From NCBI GenBank assembly GCA_022419385.1, contig JAJUBI010000003.1, positions 558,001-622,000 of the forward strand: a stretch of DNA of 64,000 nt. Direction: 5' to 3'. The translations under genes were made by a program, and so were the position numbers. The notes beneath the pieces are model-generated. The model searched no databases. It was not told the origin of the DNA and saw only the letters and a list, made by a program, of their open reading frames with translations. This stretch comes from Paraconiothyrium sp. Pb-2020 (Eukaryota; Ascomycota; Dothideomycetes; Pleosporales; Didymosphaeriaceae). Positions within the stretch are counted from its first letter, which is position 1, and every line of letters starts with the position of its first letter. Positions 33,159 through 43,150 of this stretch are shown piece after piece.

Positions 33159-33850
33159 GAAACCTACATCATAGGTACCTCCGACGGTGACAGCATCATA
33201 TCTTGCTAGAGCTTGGAAAACGTCATAGTCCTGTTCGCCAGCACCCAAAGTTGCAGCCATGTGGGAACCATTACGGGAGCAAGATTGAGGCGTATAGGAT
33301 TCGTAAAACTCAATTCCCTTCATGTAATGCGTTTGAATGCTATCGAGGTCAACAATCTATCCGAAATGTCAAAAACCAGTTGAACTTACTATAGTGCGCC
33401 GCAAGTTGAGCTCCTGTAAAATGACCGTTAACGACTGTCCAATAGACTTGCGTGAAAGGGTCGTTCTCACCGTCGAGTGTTAGCACCAGCATGCCCTGTG
33501 TTGTTGACGTTGACCTTGAGATTGTGTTCACCAGCGAAAAGCAGTGCTGCTTGGACGTGCTTCGAAGTCGTAGCGTTCACCATGTACGTCTTACTCGCTG
33601 CTCCACCTTGCGGACAGACAGACTGCGGAAGCTTAATAGGATGAAGACGGCCCTCCAGAGTGTCATTGAAAGACATCCATGCTGCTGGAGAAGGCCAACA
33701 AAGATCGGAAGGTATCTTCGGTGAGCGTTAGCGAACGCGTGGTGTCCAGCTCTTAAGACCTACACATTTGCAACTGGAACTGAGGGCGGCAGTCACCGCT
33801 ACGAAGATAAAGAAGAGTGCAGCAACGTTGAGTTGTAGTTGGAGAGCCAT
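33159..33850 (-). pseudogene. berberine-bridge-like FAD oxidase, 5' half (separated by inversion)
   Basis: ATG 33850 begins a signal peptide (LNVAALFFIFVAVTAALS) and CKC. After intron 33763-33716 come IPSDLCWPSPAAWMSFNDTL, VNATTSKHVQAALLFAGEHN and NNTGHAG, the FAD-binding (PCMH-type) fold. Two more introns (33470-33414 and 33389-33340) lead through GALYIQTHYMKGIEFY to LGAGEQDYDVFQALARYDAV and end at GGTYDVGF, where a TAA (33158-33156) appears as the sequence becomes RTA1. A segment expected between SVCPQG and ASKTYM is shorter than in relatives I remember. Family members bind FAD covalently through His/Cys and oxidise sugars, alkaloid-type or polyketide substrates, often in secondary metabolism. 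The continuation is on the other strand at 34940. Confidence 0.85.
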
Positions 33851-34497
33851 TGCTACCTGAAACGAGTGTTAGGAGATCTGGCAAATAATGTCGTTGTGTC
33901 GACAAGGTGCATATAGCCAACGTCCATTGTCGCGGTACTTATGTCGTTATGTGTGGGTCCGGCCGTTGTGTCATCGCTCAGGCGTGCATTCACGCGTGTC
34001 TAGCTTTTACGAGTCCAAGGGATTACCCTTTGCGTTGCCGTTGCCAAATGAACATCAAGGTACAAAGTCTTGGATGGACAAGCCCTAGGATGGCCACAAA
34101 GCAGCCGAAGCGATAGTGTCAGCCAATCGCAAAGTTTACGTTTAGACTAGCGGACCCGCTCACGCTCCATGCTCCACCAAGCCGGAAACACTTCCTTTTT
34201 CTTTGGCCTCGCACATAAATTGGCCAATCGCATTATTTACGTTCAACGTAGTGAATTATTGGGTCTTTGCGTCCCCGAACACAAGCCTCCCGATCTGCGT
34301 TTTACGCGTATTGCTATTCCGTAAGAGTCCTTGAAACTCCTAAGTCTCTCTCAATAATTTTGCTCACAGGCTGAGAGACCCTATATTATGTGCTTCTCAG
34401 CAAGGCCATACGTTGTATCCATTTCCAATCACATATATTCTTCTTTACAACTGTTTTGCATCGGTCTCAGTGTATTCGTCATTTTCAAACAGTCTCA
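33851..34497. promoter_or_regulatory. former shared promoter between RTA1 and FAD oxidase, now inside the inverted segment
   Basis: The region separates the divergent starts of the oxidase 5' half (33850, minus) and the RTA1 5' half (34498, plus). It presumably served as a bidirectional promoter. CCAAT-box cores (CCAAT or ATTGG) occur several times, for example near 34125 and 34210-34220. No gene is present. Confidence 0.5.
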
Positions 34498-34938
34498 ATG
34501 AACGCCCATTATTTTATTCCTCGAGGAGAAGCGACCTTCGACCTGTACCCCTACACTCCTTCAGCTATAGCAGGATATACCTTTCTCATTTTGTTCGGAG
34601 TCGCCGCAGTTGCACATTCGGTTTGGGCCATATCGCTGCGGACTTGGTTTTTCATCCCATTTATACTTGGTTGTATAGGTATGTCTTCGATACTTTGCAG
34701 TATCTCACAGTGCATCTGCTCAGATTGCTGGTCTCTAGGCGAAGCAGGTGGATATTACGGACGCGCATGGTCTCATCGAGATCCTCGCAACGGCACACCG
34801 TATCTCTTACAGATGATGCTCATCCTTGGTTCAGCGCCTCTACTCGCCGCGTCGATTTACATGACTTTAGGTCATTTCATTCGCGATTTGAACGCCGAGG
34901 ACTATGCTATTCTTGGCCCCCGCAAGGTCACCTTCATT
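34498..34938 (+). pseudogene. RTA1-family membrane protein, 5' half (separated by inversion)
   Basis: Starts at ATG 34498 (MNAHYFIPRGEATFDLYPYT). An intron at 34679-34738 (60 nt, GTATGT to CTCTAG) is in frame, joining GCI to GEAGGYYGRAWSHRD. Helices SAIAGYTFLILFGVAAVAHS, TWFFIPFILGCI and LLQMMLILGSAPLLAASIYM and the motif YMTLGHFIRDLNAEDYAILGPRK are the N-terminal half of RTA1 proteins. Directly after GPRKVTF the DNA becomes the 3' half of the FAD oxidase in a different frame, and the RTA1 frame stops at 34974. The missing C-terminal helices are at 32604-33104 on the minus strand. Confidence 0.88.
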
Positions 34939-36168
34939 TGGGCTGGGCAACGTCGGGCGGGCACGGTTGGCTAACAAGCTCGTACGGTCAAGGCGCTGAC
35001 AACATATACGAAGTCGAACTCGTCGCGCCTACCGGCCACGTCCTCATCGCGAACGAATGTCAAAACGCGGACATATTCTGGGCAACGCGTGGAGGCGGCG
35101 GAGGAACTTACGGAGTCATAACCAAGATCACTATGAAGGCTTACCCAATGCCACAGACCACTCAATGGGTTTGGGATATTGCTTCGCATAACAGTACATC
35201 TGCAAAAGATTGGTGGAGGCTGGTAGCCGAGTTACACGCCAAGCTGATCGACCTTAACAATCATGGTTTCCAAGGATACTACACCATTACTGGGCCAGCA
35301 GAGGGACCGTGGACATTCGGTGGTTATTTCCTGGCCTATGAAAATCGAACGCGACGGTCCAGGGAATACTGGCTCCTTTCCAGGCGGCGCTGAATGCCTC
35401 GGCGAGTCTTGCATCTTTGGCAATCTGGAATGTGACGAGATACGGCACGTGGTTAGAAGCCTTCAATGGGTTGCCGAAACAGAGCGCAGATGATAGCGAC
35501 GGGCCTGGCGGTGTGATTTCTGTGACGCGGCTTCTGACGAGGGAAGATTTAACGAAGGACGTTGAAGCTGTGGCTAATATGTTTGAAAGCATCGCCCCAA
35601 GTTCTGAAGAATCAGAGGTATGTCTCTAGGCGATTCAAATTGCGAGGCAACAAAGCACAGAAACTAATCCGAGTAGCTTGGTGTGTCATCACATATCATC
35701 GCTGGCAGCATGATCGGAAGCTCAAAGCCTCTAGACGCTGCTTTGAACCCTGCTTGGCGTAACGCTGGTGTTCATCTGATTGTGAAAGCCAGCTGGTCCG
35801 AGAGCCTTCCGACGACAAAGGTCCAGCAGATCCAAGACAGAATGACAAATCAAGTCGGATATGCTATGCGGCAGCTGAGCCCGGATTCTGGGTGCTACAT
35901 CAATGAGGTGAGCTACCATTTCTTGCACTTTCCCATGGGTCAAGCTGACTTGATGTAGTGTGATCAATACGAGCCGAATTGGCAATGGGCCTTATATGGG
36001 TCAAACTACTCTCGTCTTCGACTTATCAAGGCCAAATACGATCCGGCCGAGCTTCTCTGGTGCAGGAAATGTGTTGGTAGTGATGAATGGCGATATAATG
36101 TGGGGGATGGAAGTCTTTGTCGTTCGAGCTTAGCCAAGAGCTGGCCGAGCTACGGTCTGTCTGAGTAA
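34939..36168 (+). pseudogene. berberine-bridge-like FAD oxidase, 3' half, with an added frameshift
   Basis: Begins inside the FAD fold at LGWATSGGHGWLTSSYGQGA and continues through ANECQNADIFWATRGGGGGT, a signature of this family. At about 35346-35352 the frame must shift by one base to go on to LNASASL, WNVTRYGTWLEAFNGLP and EDLTKDVEAVANMFESIAP. Introns at 35618-35676 (GTATGT, branch CTAAT, GAGTAG) and 35908-35958 (GTGAGC to GATGTAG) join LGVSSHIIAGSMIGS and SPDSGCYINE to CDQYEPNWQWALYGSNYSRL. The end, IKAKYDPAELLWCRKCVGSDEW, is the berberine/BBE C-terminal motif. There is no start codon or signal peptide; the matching N-terminal half is at 33159-33850 on the minus strand. Confidence 0.85.
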
Positions 36169-36587
36169 TTATAGTCGACGGGATCAGGTATGCGCATAGT
36201 CGAGTGAGCAAATAAAATGGTGCTCCCTTGAGCGAAAGTTGAAAGATATTTCTGTAAGGGCGTGGGGAGGAATATGAAAGGTGTGGTATTGACAGCGTAG
36301 AATAACAGGGGAGTAAAAGGAAGGCGCTGAGTACCCCGCTTTCTTGGCCAGCCCAAAATGTTAAGGTCGCTTAGAGTGGTAGGCCAATGAGTTGGGAAAT
36401 CCAAATCAAGGCCATGCGATGAAGTTGCAGGTGGTTTAGGCACCAGCACGACATTGCTGCTTAGTAACGTAAGTCGATTCGATCGCGGGGCGGCTCATCG
36501 AAGGCCAGCCTTCTATCGTTGTATGCATCAGCAAATTGCCACATATAGATGCCTGACTGAGCCATTTACTCGTTCATTCTGCCACTG
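36169..36587. other. intergenic, no gene recognised
   Basis: 3' side of the oxidase half and promoter side of the HET gene. Frames on the minus strand are short and motif-free. Confidence 0.5.
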
Positions 36588-38797
36588 ATGTCATCTTATC
36601 CTAAAGCGCAACTTTGCAAGCTTTGCAAGTATGCATTTTCGAGCCATTGGGTTGCCAAAGAGTCCGTCCAACTGAAAGCCACCGATCAAGAAGAGGTAGT
36701 TTCCGAGGAAGAGAATGCTGATAATAGTGCCGATGACGCAAGCTTCGGTGACGACTTTTACGAGGCTCCCGACTGGATCACTGTAACTACAGACGACGCA
36801 ACACCACAACCCTCAGAGACATACCTATCTCCCCCTCACCACAATCTGGCACAACTAGAGATATCCGCCAGTCAAGGCTGTTATCTATGCTTAATTTTTT
36901 TTGATAAAGTCCGCGATGAGATAAAAGGCCTACCAACGGAGAAGAAAGTGATCATTGGCAGGCTGCGGAGTTTCATCATCGCTCGACCGAGCAATGATGA
37001 CTCCTTCGGGGGAGAGGTGGTCCAACTCGAAATATCTTACTTTGTCGATGGTTTGATAGAACCGGATGCGTTTGCTTTGACGGTAGGTATCACTCTTTAC
37101 AAGCTTTTACGTAAGTTCCGATTGCACAGCTACGACCTCAAGCAACTGACTAACACACTGCTGTATTAGCAGATGAAGTTGTCACCGAGGAGACTTTCCA
37201 ACCTCCGCTATGTCACGAAGATAACGAGGATCCTCTGATGAGAAGCATTGGCCGCGTAACGCAGTTGATATTGGCATGTGCCAATACGCATCATAGCTGC
37301 AAACATGAAGCACAATCAAGGCATAACTCGTCAGCCTCATCCCAATTACCCACGAGGCTCCTGCGCCTTGTGCGTAACGCAGGCAGCGCCAGGATATCCT
37401 TGTGTGAGAAGGAGAGTTGCTCACCGCATACAAAGTACGCAACGCTTAGCCATTGCTGGGGTACGTCGCAACCTGTAAAACTCCTTTCTAAGAACTACCA
37501 AGAATTCAAACAAAGCGTGGATTTCTCTTCTCTGCCTCGAACATTCCAGGATGCTATCACTCTGTCTTTTGCACTTGATATCGAATACCTATGGATCGAC
37601 TCGCTCTGCATCATTCAAGATTCCCCGGATGATTGGCTCCGCGAAGCTTCTCTCATGTGTTCTGTATACGCAAACTCCTGGTTAAACTTCGCAGCAACGT
37701 CCTCTCGAGACGGGACTGGGGGTTTGTTCCACAAAAGCGCTTTAGTCAAAAATTGTGCGATAGACGCGATGTGGACGGGTCTGCCAGCTGGATTGTATCT
37801 TTGTATTGATGAAACGACGTGGGAACGACGTGTCGAAAATGCACCACTTAACCAGCGAAGTTGGGTCTTGCAAGAAAGAATGCTGTCGCCAAGGACGCTT
37901 CATTGCGCCTATGACCAGATGTGGTGGAGTTGTCGAGATGCTCCAAACTGTTGCGAAACGTTTCCGACAGGCGCAATGATACCGCGTTGGACAACAAAAC
38001 CTTCTCTGAACCGTTTGCATGAACTCAGCGGTCAGGACTTCGTGTCCTGGAACGAAGAATGGTTGAATGTTGTGCGGGCTTACACAAAGACGAGATTAAC
38101 CTATGGGTCAGATAAGCTTATCGCTTTTGCTGGTATCGCACAAGAAGTGCAAAGGTGCAGAGCTCTTCCGAGTGCTGATTACCTCGCTGGCCTCTGGCGG
38201 GATGGTCTTCCCGTTGTTCTCCTCTGGCGAATGGTAGGCGCGGGAACTCGCGACACGACAACATACCGCGCACCCTCTTGGTCTTGGGCGTCTGTCGACG
38301 GAGAGGTGTACTTCCATTCTTCGGAACAGAGGGAGCGGGCAAGAGAGAACCTGGTCGCCAGAATACTAGGCAGCGATATATTTGCTAAACATGGATGGTT
38401 CGGCCCCGTTTCTGACGGATGGTTGAAGATCTCTGGCCCTGTTCTGAGTATCACACTCGGTGGTGTAGATAAATCTGCGACCGGCGAGCCTTCCTTTCAA
38501 ATGCTTTGTTTAGGTGGTGAAAACTTTACGGGAGGAGATGGTTTCGTCGAAACTCTGGACCACGAAGAATTATACAGGAACTGGGCGACAGCCGGCAGGC
38601 AGCTTCATTATGCCTGTTTGAAAGCCACATCTCTCCTCAGAGATGATGAAACAGGCTTTGAATCAGAAGGGCTCATACTTGAATCTGTTTCAGAAAAAGA
38701 TGATAGCTATCGCCGTATTGGATGGCTCCGGGTGTTTCATGAAACCCAGTGGGTTACAGCTTGTCAAACATACAGCAGAATGTATACTCTGTTGTAA
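36588..38797 (+). CDS. HET-domain (heterokaryon incompatibility) protein, intact
   Basis: Two exons, 36588-37110 and 37170-38797, giving 716 residues. The intron (37111-37169) has GTAAGT, branch CTAAC and TATTAG. Residues 1-110 include a Cys pair (CKLCKYAF) and ASQGCYLCLIFFDKV, typical of the N-terminal part of this HET subtype. The HET domain lies near residues 265-400: KYATLSHCWGTSQPVKLL, SLPRTFQDAITLSFALDIEY, LWIDSLCIIQDSPDDWLREA, then MCSVYANSWLNFAATSS. The conserved LNQRSWVLQERMLSPRTLHC and YRAPSWSWASVDGEVYF follow. Such proteins act in non-self recognition and programmed cell death at hyphal fusion. A partner such as a NACHT/ANK receptor is not visible nearby. It sits within a stretch of decayed accessory genes. 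Confidence 0.9.
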
Positions 38798-40093
38798 AAG
38801 TCGTTTGAGATTAAAGGAAATGTTGGCCGGGCACTAGTCGTGAAGCTACCCTATGCGCAGCTTCACGTGCAGATTGTTCAGATCATTGGTCTATATATGG
38901 AAGTACTAGTAATTTTAGCTATTATAAAGAATTCCTTTTCCTGTCGCCTGTCCATATTGTCCCCATCCATGATTCCATCGCAATAGCACTCTCCTACGAA
39001 AAGGTACTGCGCATCTTTTAGTCAAAGACTAATGTATGGAAGCTTTCCCTTGCTGAATACAACAATACTATCCTCTGGCTGCATATCCAGCGGGCCCATA
39101 TCGATATACCCCAATCCTGAAAGGAAGAAGGCTGGGGACGAGAGGTCCATGTTTAGGGTAATGGTGCCTGAGATGTTGCCGTTCTGTTAAATACGGACGT
39201 GTTGCATCTGAGAGCGAGAACAATGAAAGCACAGCAGTGACCGAGTTCGAATTATATGCTCGCCGCACCCACTAGGGAGCTACGGTCTAGAGAACGCGGC
39301 TTGCCAATCAATCTTACACGCATTGTGTGATCCTTTACTTTCAGACCACGACATCTATGCTTTGAAGCGAGGGCCCGCTGCAGTGGCGCGCAGGGCTGAC
39401 GTGTCACCTGTCCATCACCTGTTCTGGCTGTTGTTCAACTTTTTAGGACGTTTTTGGACCAAATCTATACATGGTAACATAATCCTGTCGTCCAGGACAC
39501 CAACTGAAAGGTTACTTGCGTTTTAAAGCTATATTAGATGATCCACATCTTTCACATTACTCAGTGCAGTGGCTCGGCTTTGCGTCCTTCATGACGTTAT
39601 GGCCAAGTCAATTGCAATACTCAGTACATTTGAGTATCTCTTAAACAATCTGACCTTACAAAAAGTGGCAAAAGCCGAACTCGCTACCTCAATACCAAAT
39701 ACGAATCCTCCAGATAACTTCAGCATAACGAGCCCCACTCCACCAAACTTTCCACCCACCTTGCGCATTATCCGAAGGGATTAGCTTACCCTTACCCTCT
39801 ATCTCACCAAGTCGAGACTTTTCCTTAGTTCCGTCGACGTTCCACAATGAATCTTTCATTCAGTAACGTCTATAATCGCGATTGGAACATTATATGGTCT
39901 GTTGTGTAACAACCCCGCAGTTTCGTGCGCCATGTGTTGCGACATAATTGGACCTAGAAGCGCGTACGATTGCTCAACACGGAGATAATCTTATACTGCA
40001 TATAACTCAGTATTTCCAACAGCTACATATTGCCTCTATAACCATCGTTCATCCGAAAATTTCAGCGAACAGAATACTTCATCCGTACATAAT
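38798..40093. other. intergenic with a HET relic
   Basis: Apart from the minus-strand relic at 39022-39117 no gene was recognised. It holds the leader of the zinc-finger gene at 40094. Confidence 0.45.
39022..39117 (-). pseudogene. C-terminal relic of a HET-type protein
   Basis: Thirty-one codons before a TGA read GLGYIDMGPLDMQPEDSIVV followed by a Phe-Ser-Lys-Gly-Lys-Leu-Pro end. The pattern G-x-G-x4-MGPxxMQPxDxIxV is the usual last block of HET proteins. No HET domain is found in any frame just upstream (39118-39320), so only the tail remains. It is unrelated in sequence and strand to the intact HET gene next door. Confidence 0.45.
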
Positions 40094-40861
40094 ATGGATT
40101 ACCCGTGTGTCCTATGCGATCGCCATTTCGGCACCAAGAAAGCGCTCCTACAGCACCAACAGAACTCACCCACACACAAGAAAACCGTCCATTGTGATAC
40201 CTGCGATCGTCATTTCAGAAGCAAGGAAGCGCTCAATCAGCACCGACAAAACGCGCCGGTGCACAAGACGGGCTTCTACTGCCAGGCCTGCAATGACTTT
40301 CTCAGCAGCAAGAAAGCCCTCGAAACCCACAGGAGGAATTATCAGCTCTATCAAAGCTGTTCAGGAGATCCTCCGGACTCGCCTGATCCTACACCAGAGA
40401 CAAGAGAGTTTTTCACGTTCCCGGCACTTCATGAGAGCGTTGCAGAAGCGGTTCTTCCGGAGATATCCTCCACCTGGTTCCACGATGACGAAGACGACGA
40501 CAAATTCCATCACGACTACCTCACACACGTCATGGGCAGATTTACGTGCAACAACGGTGCCTGCAAAACAAAGCTCTGGGTCAGCAAGAAGGTACCTATT
40601 GGGATAAGAGGATATAGAGGCAATGGGTACAACGCAGTCGTGTATAATCAGAGGTGTAGAAGGTGCAACTTCCTGGGCAGCTTTGTGCTGGATGAACAAT
40701 CGTACATTGATCGAGTTGCATACAGGCTCAAGAAATGGGCAGGCGTAAGAATGGCGCCTGCGATTTACAAACCAAAAACAGGCAAACCTCATGAACGGGA
40801 CTTTTGCGAAGGGTGTAAACGTGGTAAATGCAGAGAGGGTGACCTACTCGTAGTCTGTTAG
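40094..40861 (+). CDS. C2H2 zinc-finger plus 3CxxC zinc-finger protein
   Basis: A single exon of 255 residues. Three finger-like repeats open the protein: CVLCDRHFGTKKALLQHQQN, CDTCDRHFRSKEALNQHRQN and CQACNDFLSSKKALETHRRN. Each has CxxC and at least one His at the expected spacing. The second half is the 3CxxC-type domain: FTCNNGACKTKLWVSKKVPI, then YNQRCRRCNFLGSF, then FCEGCKRGKCREGD. This combination is common in Dothideomycetes and Eurotiomycetes and is of unknown function. The 3CxxC fold resembles that of receptor-transporting proteins and may bind protein or nucleic acid. No disruption seen. It is the only intact gene between the HET gene and the exonuclease relic. Confidence 0.85.
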   Translation: MDYPCVLCDRHFGTKKALLQHQQNSPTHKKTVHCDTCDRHFRSKEALNQHRQNAPVHKTGFYCQACNDFLSSKKALETHRRNYQLYQSCSGDPPDSPDPTPETREFFTFPALHESVAEAVLPEISSTWFHDDEDDDKFHHDYLTHVMGRFTCNNGACKTKLWVSKKVPIGIRGYRGNGYNAVVYNQRCRRCNFLGSFVLDEQSYIDRVAYRLKKWAGVRMAPAIYKPKTGKPHERDFCEGCKRGKCREGDLLVVC

Positions 40862-42189
40862 ACGTTTGAAATTGGCGTCTGCGTCCACGTCTGTGGATGC
40901 TACTTTGTATCGGTGTTTAGTTTGTCGGGGTCTGGTAGAAGGAGCCACGTGAGCTGTTCCACCATAAGTTCAAAGAGCTACGTGCTTCTCAGATGATGTT
41001 ACGAGTTAGTCCGTGCGAGATCATCGCCTATCATTTTTTTGGGGGGCGGCGAAGGTGGCATTTGCTGGATCGTTGCATTGGCTTCATCCCAGAACTCTAT
41101 CCAGGGCAGTCGACCCTGCGTTATGCTATCGCCAATCACTACTCGGCTACTGTCACTTAGCTTCTGATCTCTATTCCTATCAGCTCGTCACACCAATTCT
41201 TTCTCGTAGCAGTGGGGGGAGAAGTCCATTACGCGCTCAACGCAATTCTTAGCGTATCGCAATTGTCATTCTACAGGGCTATAGTATACTGGCCTAGAGC
41301 TTGAAAAAGAGGTGTAAGAAAGATTGATAGACTTATCGAGTCCAGGCACAGGAACACTTTTAAAATTACTAGTAGTACATTTACTTAGAGCGTTAAACAG
41401 TAGGCTAAGGACCGATAGAAGGCAGGATGTCATAATAGGAAAAGGAGGCTTAGCGATAGAGATATAAAATCCATAAGGGTTAAAGAGGCTAGAGTATTTC
41501 CTTGGAATATAGTGGACTTAGCCATAGTCCGGAAATCCATGCTGCAATAAAGTTAATTATCTTACTACTTGAGGTCGGAAAGCTTGAAAACCTATATTCT
41601 CTAGAAGCGGTTAGCTTTGCTATACTTGCAAATAGCTCCTGTAGCGTAGTGCTTTACTATCTACTTAAGTCATCGTAGATAGCGATCTATTCCAAGAGAT
41701 CTTTGTGTTGTCATGCAAGGCTAGAAGCTGAGGAAGCAAGCATTCTACCAGCGGAATGTTGTGCCGAAGCATGCGAGGTCACCCAAAAGGGCCTTACGAG
41801 AGCTACTTTTGGTGACCACCAGCAAGGCAGAGAGAATGCCAAATTGAAAAATGCATCCAAGAGGGTCTCTGGGAGCCAAAAGCAGGAGCAGGCATTCTGG
41901 CGCCATCAAAGCTAATATCACAAAAGGCCCGTCGCGCTGACTGCAACTCGGAAAATGGGCCGTGAACGGCACGTCAATGATCGAGGATCCACGTGCTGCT
42001 TTTAACGATGACAAGCCAAGCGCAATCGTCAAGGTCGAGGATAAATTGATACGTGTGACATTACTTGTAGCATTCCGTCTCTGTGCTCACTTGACATCAA
42101 CTTCGCGACGACAAAGGCAAGCGTGCGGCCCGTGGCCCTACTCAGCACCGAGATCTCCGTTATTGTGACCTGCATTTCAATCATGTCAA
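40862..42189. other. intergenic with AT-rich tract
   Basis: No gene. The tract at 41270-41700 is described separately. Around 41703-42032 open frames exist on both strands without recognisable motifs. Confidence 0.4.
41270..41700. repeat. AT-rich, possibly RIP-degraded repeat relic
   Basis: Composition changes abruptly: many TA, CTTA, TAGTA and GATA words, few CG pairs, and stops in all frames. This is what repeat-induced point mutation leaves behind in fungal transposons. No terminal repeats, target duplication or transposase piece could be made out, so the label rests on base composition alone. Confidence 0.35.
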
Positions 42190-42970
42190 TTCACCTCGTC
42201 AACTACCTTCTCGCACAAGGATCTACTGAACACCATACGGTCTTAATCTCGATGACGGACCATCTACACACTTGTCGCTTGCGACTCGGTTCTTGAGACA
42301 TGATCGCCGAACTTGAAGTCTTCCACCGATGCTGCCCTCAATCTATGTGGATCTAGAAGGCAAAACTTTTTAGATAGGGCTCTATTTCCATCCTTCATCT
42401 TTACGTACGCCCGAGAAACTACACGTATCTTATAGACGTCCATCAGCTACGAGAAAGGGCTTTCTCGACCACAGGAAAAGATCACCATACATGTTTTAAG
42501 ACTATCTTGGAGGCTGAAGACATCCCGAAGGTCTTCGATGTTCGCAACGATTCAGATGCATTATTCTATCCCTACCCCATCGACTTATCAAGCGTCCACG
42601 CTATCCAGCTGATGGAACCAGCCGTGAGAACCTTTCCGCGGAGGTATGTGCGTGGACCAGAACTGCACCGAGCACGATATCAAAATGTCACGTTTGGACA
42701 CGACGGCATGGAACGCAGCCAAGGAAGGGAATGAAGCTGTTCATGCCGGATAGAGGTGGACTATGAAGTCTTCCACGACCGGCCGCTGGGACAGGGACTC
42801 AGCCAGTACTGCGTGCAGTTTTTGCCGCGGCTCTGGGGTTGCTACACAAGGAAGATGACCGCGTCCTGGGGAAGAAAGTACATGGAAACAGAAAAGGGTT
42901 TTGTCCTCGCGGAGTAAGACATACAACGGCCACGGTCAGCACAAGGCTTTAGCGACTACAGGATGGTGAT
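42190..42970 (+). pseudogene. 3'-5' exonuclease (DEDD/EXD-type) domain gene, multiply broken
   Basis: Pieces of one protein occur in order but in different frames: LPSIYVDLEGK (catalytic-site Asp/Glu strand, soon followed by TAG), YLIDVHQLRERAFSTTGKDH, TILEAEDIPKVFDVRNDSDA, QLMEPAVRTFPRRYV, then after a shift CTEHDIKMSRLDTTAWNAAK, and after another DYEVFHDRPL, YCVQFLPRLWGCYTRKMTAS and the end near FVLAE. Family members have YCVQDV at the second catalytic Asp; here two residues including that Asp seem to be missing. Fungal EXD-like proteins have a ribonuclease H-like fold and uncertain substrates. At least three frame breaks plus stops make this a clear pseudogene, beyond what sporadic base errors would give. 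Confidence 0.8.
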
Positions 42971-43150
42971 TCTGAAGCTGTGCCCAATCAACGAAAGATG
43001 CAATAGACGTCTGGGATGAATGTTGGGGAGATAGTAGCGTAGTTCAATCGGCAAGAAACAATCGAGTCTGCATCCTATTGAGCGTCCATTTGTGCGATAA
43101 GATTCGATGTCGTAAATGAGTATTCTGCAATTCTCTCCTTGTCTCCTATC

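Noticed and set aside
34413..35393. 326-codon frame that looks like one gene across the right breakpoint
   Set aside because: Its first half is a shadow of the RTA1 exon; only the part after about 34939 is real protein (FAD oxidase), so it is not a fusion gene.
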